8,778 nucleotides of DNA from Desulfurococcales archaeon (GTDB taxonomy: Archaea; Thermoproteota; Thermoprotei_A; Sulfolobales; Desulfurococcaceae): NCBI GenBank assembly GCA_027064845.1, contig JAMOPC010000388.1:1-8778 (forward strand), in the 5' to 3' direction. Shown in pieces: positions 5,846-8,778 of this stretch (its first letter is position 1; the number at the start of each line of letters is the position of its first letter). The notes beneath the pieces were generated by a model that was given only the letters and a program-made list of their open reading frames with translations, ran no database searches and was not told the origin of the DNA. Position numbers and translations under genes: made by a program.

Positions 5846-6412
5846 TCACCCCCTAACTTGTTCATAACCAGCTATTACCATATTTGCCAATGGTGGTCTT
5901 TGGTCGCTAGGCGCATTTATTGCTAGGATGTTTAGTACCCTTTCTTCGATTATCAGTATTGCCAAGTGTATCATAAAGACTAGTTTAAAGAATTCTTCAA
6001 ACTTGTTTAACAAGATGTTTATTTGTTTTTCATCCCGGCTGCTAAGTGCAATATCTATTTGCTGATTAAGTTCTCCGACGGCCTCTCGTAGTAATAGTTC
6101 TGCATTCTCTATTGCAGTTAGTATTTTCTTTTTATAGGCCAATTCACCAGTGTTTGGAGGTACAATTACTGATAAGAATTCGGTATTCATTAACATTAGC
6201 TTATTTACTAAATCATCTAGTTCCTGTAATACTTCCTGTAATTTACCAAATATTGAGCCTTTCTCGTATTCGGTCCTAGAATATATTGCTTCGCGGAGCT
6301 TTAGTAGGTACTTATTCACGGTATCTTGGTCAATAGCTATTATAGTCTTTTTTATTCTTACTTGTGGAATATTTTGTGTTTGAGGTACTGGTGCCGAAAT
6401 GATCCCACCCAA
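5846..6412 (-). CDS. Hypothetical helical protein with leaderless TTG start, 188 aa
   Basis: Not recognised. A TGA lies in frame 13 codons or fewer upstream, and no Met occurs until about residue 73, so TTG 6412 is the best start. It has no SD, but a TATA-like box (6435-6444) is centred 27 nt upstream, which is the spacing of a leaderless archaeal transcript. After a Pro/Gln-rich N-terminus (about 7-18), the protein is a chain of amphipathic helices (about 30-75 and 95-165) with coiled-coil-like Leu/Glu spacing. The stretch 142-165 is hydrophobic enough to touch a membrane. It is the first gene of the unit that includes the AAA+ ATPase. A structural or adaptor role is possible; no enzyme motif is visible. 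Confidence 0.75.
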   Translation of the reverse strand: MGGIISAPVPQTQNIPQVRIKKTIIAIDQDTVNKYLLKLREAIYSRTEYEKGSIFGKLQEVLQELDDLVNKLMLMNTEFLSVIVPPNTGELAYKKKILTAIENAELLLREAVGELNQQIDIALSSRDEKQINILLNKFEEFFKLVFMIHLAILIIEERVLNILAINAPSDQRPPLANMVIAGYEQVRG

Positions 6413-6434
6413 GAAAAATAAACATCAAAAAAAC

Positions 6435-6444
6435 TATATAAATT
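6435..6444 (-). promoter_or_regulatory. TATA box of the leaderless 188-aa to AAA+ operon
   Basis: On the minus strand AATTTATATA is centred 27 nt upstream of the TTG at 6412, within a 43-nt gap between genes. There is no SD in the gap. A run of seven T (complement of 6427-6433) between box and start might also end transcription from the upstream unit. Confidence 0.55.
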
Positions 6445-6455
6445 ATATTTAAGTC

Positions 6456-6971
6456 TTATCTTTTATAAGAATACATTATCACCAACACTAGGACAAAAAA
6501 TATAATTAGCACCAGCCACGGTGTATAACTAAGTATGGCTTCATAGAAATACTTTGGCGGCCTTGGTCTATCAACTAATCTCCAATAATACTTTCCTGGC
6601 CATAGTTGGAACTCCTTGTATGGATACACTATGTCTGAACCATCGCTCCCATCGTTTACAAGGAAAGCGGACCAAGTACTATTATGGATAGCAATACATG
6701 TGTTATTATAGACTCTAACAATTATCTTGCCACCAGAAACATATATGTTATAAATTCTTGGTTCCTCCCCCTCTTTAGTTGGCATTTCTACAATGGTTGT
6801 TTCATCTGGTCCAGGATCCTCTAGTATTAGTAAATTAGCATCTGGTCCAGAAGAATCTATTTGTGCCGTTATACTTTTGGTGTCCTTAATAAAGGTATCA
6901 GCTATATTGCTAATTAACATTACACCAAAGGCAATTATTAGTATAGCCAGCAAAGCATATATTAGCCTCAA
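6456..6971 (-). CDS. Membrane protein with terminal transmembrane segments and an outer domain, 171 aa
   Basis: Not recognised. TTG 6971 is the start; it overlaps the stop of the 86-aa gene by 4 nt and has a GGTG SD about 7 nt upstream. There is a hydrophobic N-terminal segment at about 3-22, either a signal anchor or a cleavable signal, then a soluble domain of about 125 residues rich in Asp, Pro, Thr and aromatics with predicted beta character (about 68-135), and a C-terminal membrane segment at about 150-167 with a basic tail (SYKR). NNT and NST sequons near residues 90-99 would fit glycosylation, and the domain is probably outside the cell or on a virion surface. It is the last gene of the small membrane-protein unit. 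Confidence 0.75.
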   Translation of the reverse strand: MRLIYALLAILIIAFGVMLISNIADTFIKDTKSITAQIDSSGPDANLLILEDPGPDETTIVEMPTKEGEEPRIYNIYVSGGKIIVRVYNNTCIAIHNSTWSAFLVNDGSDGSDIVYPYKEFQLWPGKYYWRLVDRPRPPKYFYEAILSYTPWLVLIIFFVLVLVIMYSYKR

Positions 6972-7228
6972 CCCCAGACACCATAATAACTTGTTCTCTC
7001 TCTATATGCCTTATAGAATGCTATAAACAATATTATAAAAATTGATATAACCGATATAGTAAAAGCAAACTTTAATGGATCCGTATAGTCGTATACCTCA
7101 ATATCTCTTTTAATAGAGAACGATAACACTCTCAAAAACAAGTCAGTACTACTAATGAATAAATCCAGTGTCCATGCCAATATGATTAACAATATGATAA
7201 TTGCTATTGCAAATAGTAGCATTCGCAT
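6968..7228 (-). CDS. Small membrane protein with two predicted transmembrane segments, 86 aa
   Basis: Not recognised. ATG 7228 has a GGGGAAAAG SD-like run just upstream; a second Met at residue 3 is possible. Hydrophobic segments are at about 2-24 and 54-73, separated by a 30-residue charged linker (SIKRDIEVYDYTD), with a basic then aromatic tail. The gene has its own TATA-like elements in the 45-nt gap upstream and overlaps the 171-aa gene by 4 nt. Size and two-helix layout are like the major coat proteins of spindle-shaped archaeal viruses, although those usually have the helices closer together, so this is only one candidate for a coat protein. Confidence 0.7.
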   Translation of the reverse strand: MRMLLFAIAIIILLIILAWTLDLFISSTDLFLRVLSFSIKRDIEVYDYTDPLKFAFTISVISIFIILFIAFYKAYRERTSYYGVWG

Positions 7229-7249
7229 ATCTTTTCCCCAAATAGTATT

Positions 7250-7270
7250 TATTTATAAAAATATTTATAG
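7250..7270 (-). promoter_or_regulatory. Two TATA-like boxes upstream of the 86-aa gene
   Basis: On the minus strand CTATAAATA and TTTATAAATA lie in the 45-nt gap. The nearer one is centred about 26 nt from ATG 7228, which would give a leaderless RNA; the farther one, about 38 nt away, would give a 10-12-nt leader that keeps the GGGGAAAAG run. Either could drive the 86-aa and 171-aa genes. Confidence 0.5.
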
Positions 7271-7273
7271 AAT

Positions 7274-7573
7274 CTATGTTTGCCAATACTGAGTATAGTA
7301 ATTTCTCCACTTAACATAGAATGCCAACAATATTATATCTATAACAAATAAGACCGTGATAGCGATTGGATTGGTTAGGATCTTTTTGAGATAATTATAG
7401 AATAGATAAGTTGCATCATATATTTTTACCAATAACGGATCTTCTGGCCTAGGTGGCAAATTTACATCTAATAAATTAATGAAGTTAATAAACAGAGTCA
7501 ATATAAATGAAAAGAATATCCAAAACATTATCACGTTACCAACAATAGTGGCAATTGTTGGTCTAAGACTCAT
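7274..7573 (-). CDS. Small membrane protein with two predicted transmembrane segments, 99 aa
   Basis: Not recognised. ATG 7573 overlaps the TGA stop of the upstream gene (ATGA), and GGGGTGA (7580-7586) lies 6 nt upstream, so the start is secure. Hydrophobic segments lie at about 8-33 and 68-87. The linker contains a Pro-rich LPPRPEDP (39-46), and the tail is strongly aromatic (WRNYYTQYWQ, 89-98), as expected at a membrane interface. It is the second gene of the unit that starts before the right edge of the window. A small virion membrane or coat protein is possible; no motif decides it. Confidence 0.75.
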   Translation of the reverse strand: MSLRPTIATIVGNVIMFWIFFSFILTLFINFINLLDVNLPPRPEDPLLVKIYDATYLFYNYLKKILTNPIAITVLFVIDIILLAFYVKWRNYYTQYWQT

Positions 7574-7971
7574 TCGCCTTCACCCCGCCCCCATTTGAGT
7601 AAGTAGTGGTATGCATATACATAGACCGATAACTGCAATATTATTCCCAATAATGTCGATCCAAAAACTATGCCCAAGTTATTGGTATAACTGGCTATCT
7701 TATATAGTAAAATTGGTATACCAGCAACTACTCCTACAAAGAAGTTAAAGAAAGTTAACCCAACATGCCAACCTATAACTAGGACATCTAGGGCTCCCCT
7801 TGTTCTGAGTTTTTCACTAAGCTCCAACAATGATTGACTATCAATAGGTAAAGTATATAGAATGTCGGGGGGAGGTATACTGTATGCTAAGAATTCTACT
7901 AATAATATATTTGACAATATAAAGTAAACTATTAAAAACTTCAATACCTTCTTACCGAGCGATGCAAACAT
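7570..7971 (-). CDS. Membrane protein with about three transmembrane segments, 133 aa
   Basis: Not recognised. ATG 7971 follows a GGGGAAC run a few bases upstream that may serve as a weak SD; the gap to the preceding gene is 28 nt. Hydrophobic segments lie at about 10-30, 60-90 (long, with a Gly/Phe-rich face) and 98-124. A Pro-rich turn (IPPPD, 32-36) and a charged stretch (49-59) lie between the first two, and the tail is WGRGEGE. It is coupled to the 99-aa gene by a 4-nt overlap. There is no transporter signature. It is likely one part of a set of small membrane proteins acting together. Confidence 0.75.
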   Translation of the reverse strand: MFASLGKKVLKFLIVYFILSNILLVEFLAYSIPPPDILYTLPIDSQSLLELSEKLRTRGALDVLVIGWHVGLTFFNFFVGVVAGIPILLYKIASYTNNLGIVFGSTLLGIILQLSVYVYAYHYLLKWGRGEGE

Positions 7972-7999
7972 TTTTGTTCCCCTTTATTCATTGTCTGGG

Positions 8000-8778
8000 C
8001 TAGATTATTAATTCTTCATATTGATAAGGCATATTCTCTAAAAGGTCCCATGGCAACCCATAATAACCGTATGAACCTGGGAAGAGCCACATAAACGGCA
8101 TAAACATGGTTACTGGTAATTCTGGTTTAGTCTTTAATATATTCTGAGCTGTGGCTTGTGATACAGTTAATGGCACTTCTTTAGTTACCACCGATTCCTT
8201 AACCACTGTTTTTTCGTCACCACTACTCTTGTTAATAGAAGACTCTTCTTCTTCGCCCCCAGTTATTGGTTTTTCTTCTAGGCTCTCTTCTATTCTTTTC
8301 TCTAAGCGAATATTCTTGTTGATAGATTCTTTTTCAGTTCCTTTAGAGCTGGGTTTATTATACACTATGTTCCTAACTATATTATTTAGGTTAGGAACTT
8401 TTATGGCTGGAAGGGCTAAGTTTTCAATGTTTGGCTTTATTATTTCAACATTTACTGGTACCTTTTTGAGTATTTCAACAATATTTGGCGAAAACTCTAC
8501 AACATAGTTGCCCTGCAGGTTCTCTATATTACCAAGAACATTTTTCAATGACTCATAAGGCACTTTTAGTCTTACAACTTGTTCTAAATTACTAGAACCC
8601 ATAACCAGTCCAGTCTCGGTTTTGGGCACAGTAGTTGTTACACTGGCTTGTTCACTAGCTCTTGGTAGTTTTATTTGTTCTTTACCCCTAATTTTAGTTA
8701 CTAGGTTCTTCAACTTTATTCCAATCTTTGTCCTTAGCGGTACCTTTATTTCTAGAGGTTGTTTCTTATATAGTGCTA
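8000..8778 (-). CDS. Low-complexity protein with aromatic C-terminus, 5' end outside the window
   Basis: Partial. The frame is open through the right edge with no ATG; an internal TTG at 8713 is not needed as a start, because the coding pattern continues upstream (21 more residues, rich in Lys and Leu). The visible 258 residues have three parts: a basic and polar section with repeated short hydrophobic words containing VP, IEN and PN (to about residue 145), a highly charged Ser/Glu/Lys-rich and presumably disordered linker (about 145-205), and a hydrophobic, aromatic C-terminus (FMPFMWLFPGSYGYYG near the end) closing with the acidic YEELII. No family is recognised. Such a build, disordered with an aromatic end, is seen in structural or assembly proteins of viruses, but that is only a suggestion. 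Confidence 0.75.
   Translation of the reverse strand, partial: ALYKKQPLEIKVPLRTKIGIKLKNLVTKIRGKEQIKLPRASEQASVTTTVPKTETGLVMGSSNLEQVVRLKVPYESLKNVLGNIENLQGNYVVEFSPNIVEILKKVPVNVEIIKPNIENLALPAIKVPNLNNIVRNIVYNKPSSKGTEKESINKNIRLEKRIEESLEEKPITGGEEEESSINKSSGDEKTVVKESVVTKEVPLTVSQATAQNILKTKPELPVTMFMPFMWLFPGSYGYYGLPWDLLENMPYQYEELII

Noticed and set aside
6412..6427. ATG at 6427 as start of a short leaderless peptide
   Set aside because: It is out of frame with the 188-aa gene and only about 13 nt from the TATA-like box, too close for transcription to begin before it.

Overview
The window looks like part of a virus, provirus or integrative plasmid of a hyperthermophilic archaeon, most likely a Thermoproteota (crenarchaeal) host. 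The DNA is AT-rich. Start sites carry archaeal GGTGA-type Shine-Dalgarno (SD) sites, TATA-like boxes lie 25-40 nt before unit starts, TTG starts are used, and genes are short and tightly packed, many encoding small membrane proteins of no recognisable family. The only two products I can assign with confidence are a tyrosine recombinase and an AAA+ ATPase. No rRNA, tRNA, CRISPR array or metabolic gene was seen.

Layout. Positions 1-314 are non-coding and hold a dense array of GTAAAAAGT-type repeats arranged as nested inverted repeats, then a 15-bp palindrome, a TATA-like stretch and a start region built from a 9-nt tandem repeat. Two rightward membrane-protein genes follow (315-614 and 589-1344). 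Everything else reads leftward. From the right edge these are: a partial low-complexity protein (8000-8778), small membrane proteins of 133, 99, 86 and 171 aa, then a unit starting at a leaderless TTG at 6412 (188-aa helical protein, 263-aa protein with two membrane segments, 223-aa protein, 146-aa protein, AAA+ ATPase, 140-aa protein). Last comes a short tyrosine recombinase (1347-1841), which converges on the rightward operon with a 2-nt gap.

How it may work together. The recombinase would integrate or resolve the element. The repeat array at the left is the best candidate for a replication origin or master regulatory region. The repeats around the recombinase promoter may be operator or att sites. 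The leftward genes form two or three translationally coupled operons; at three junctions the stop codon of one gene lies inside the SD of the next. Pairing an AAA+ ATPase (one intact and one apparently dead AAA domain) with several proteins anchored at both ends suggests a membrane-associated machine for virion assembly, egress or DNA transfer. That is inference from context, not from homology.

Several starts were moved inward from the longest open frame on SD evidence: 315, 1841, 5043 and 5840.
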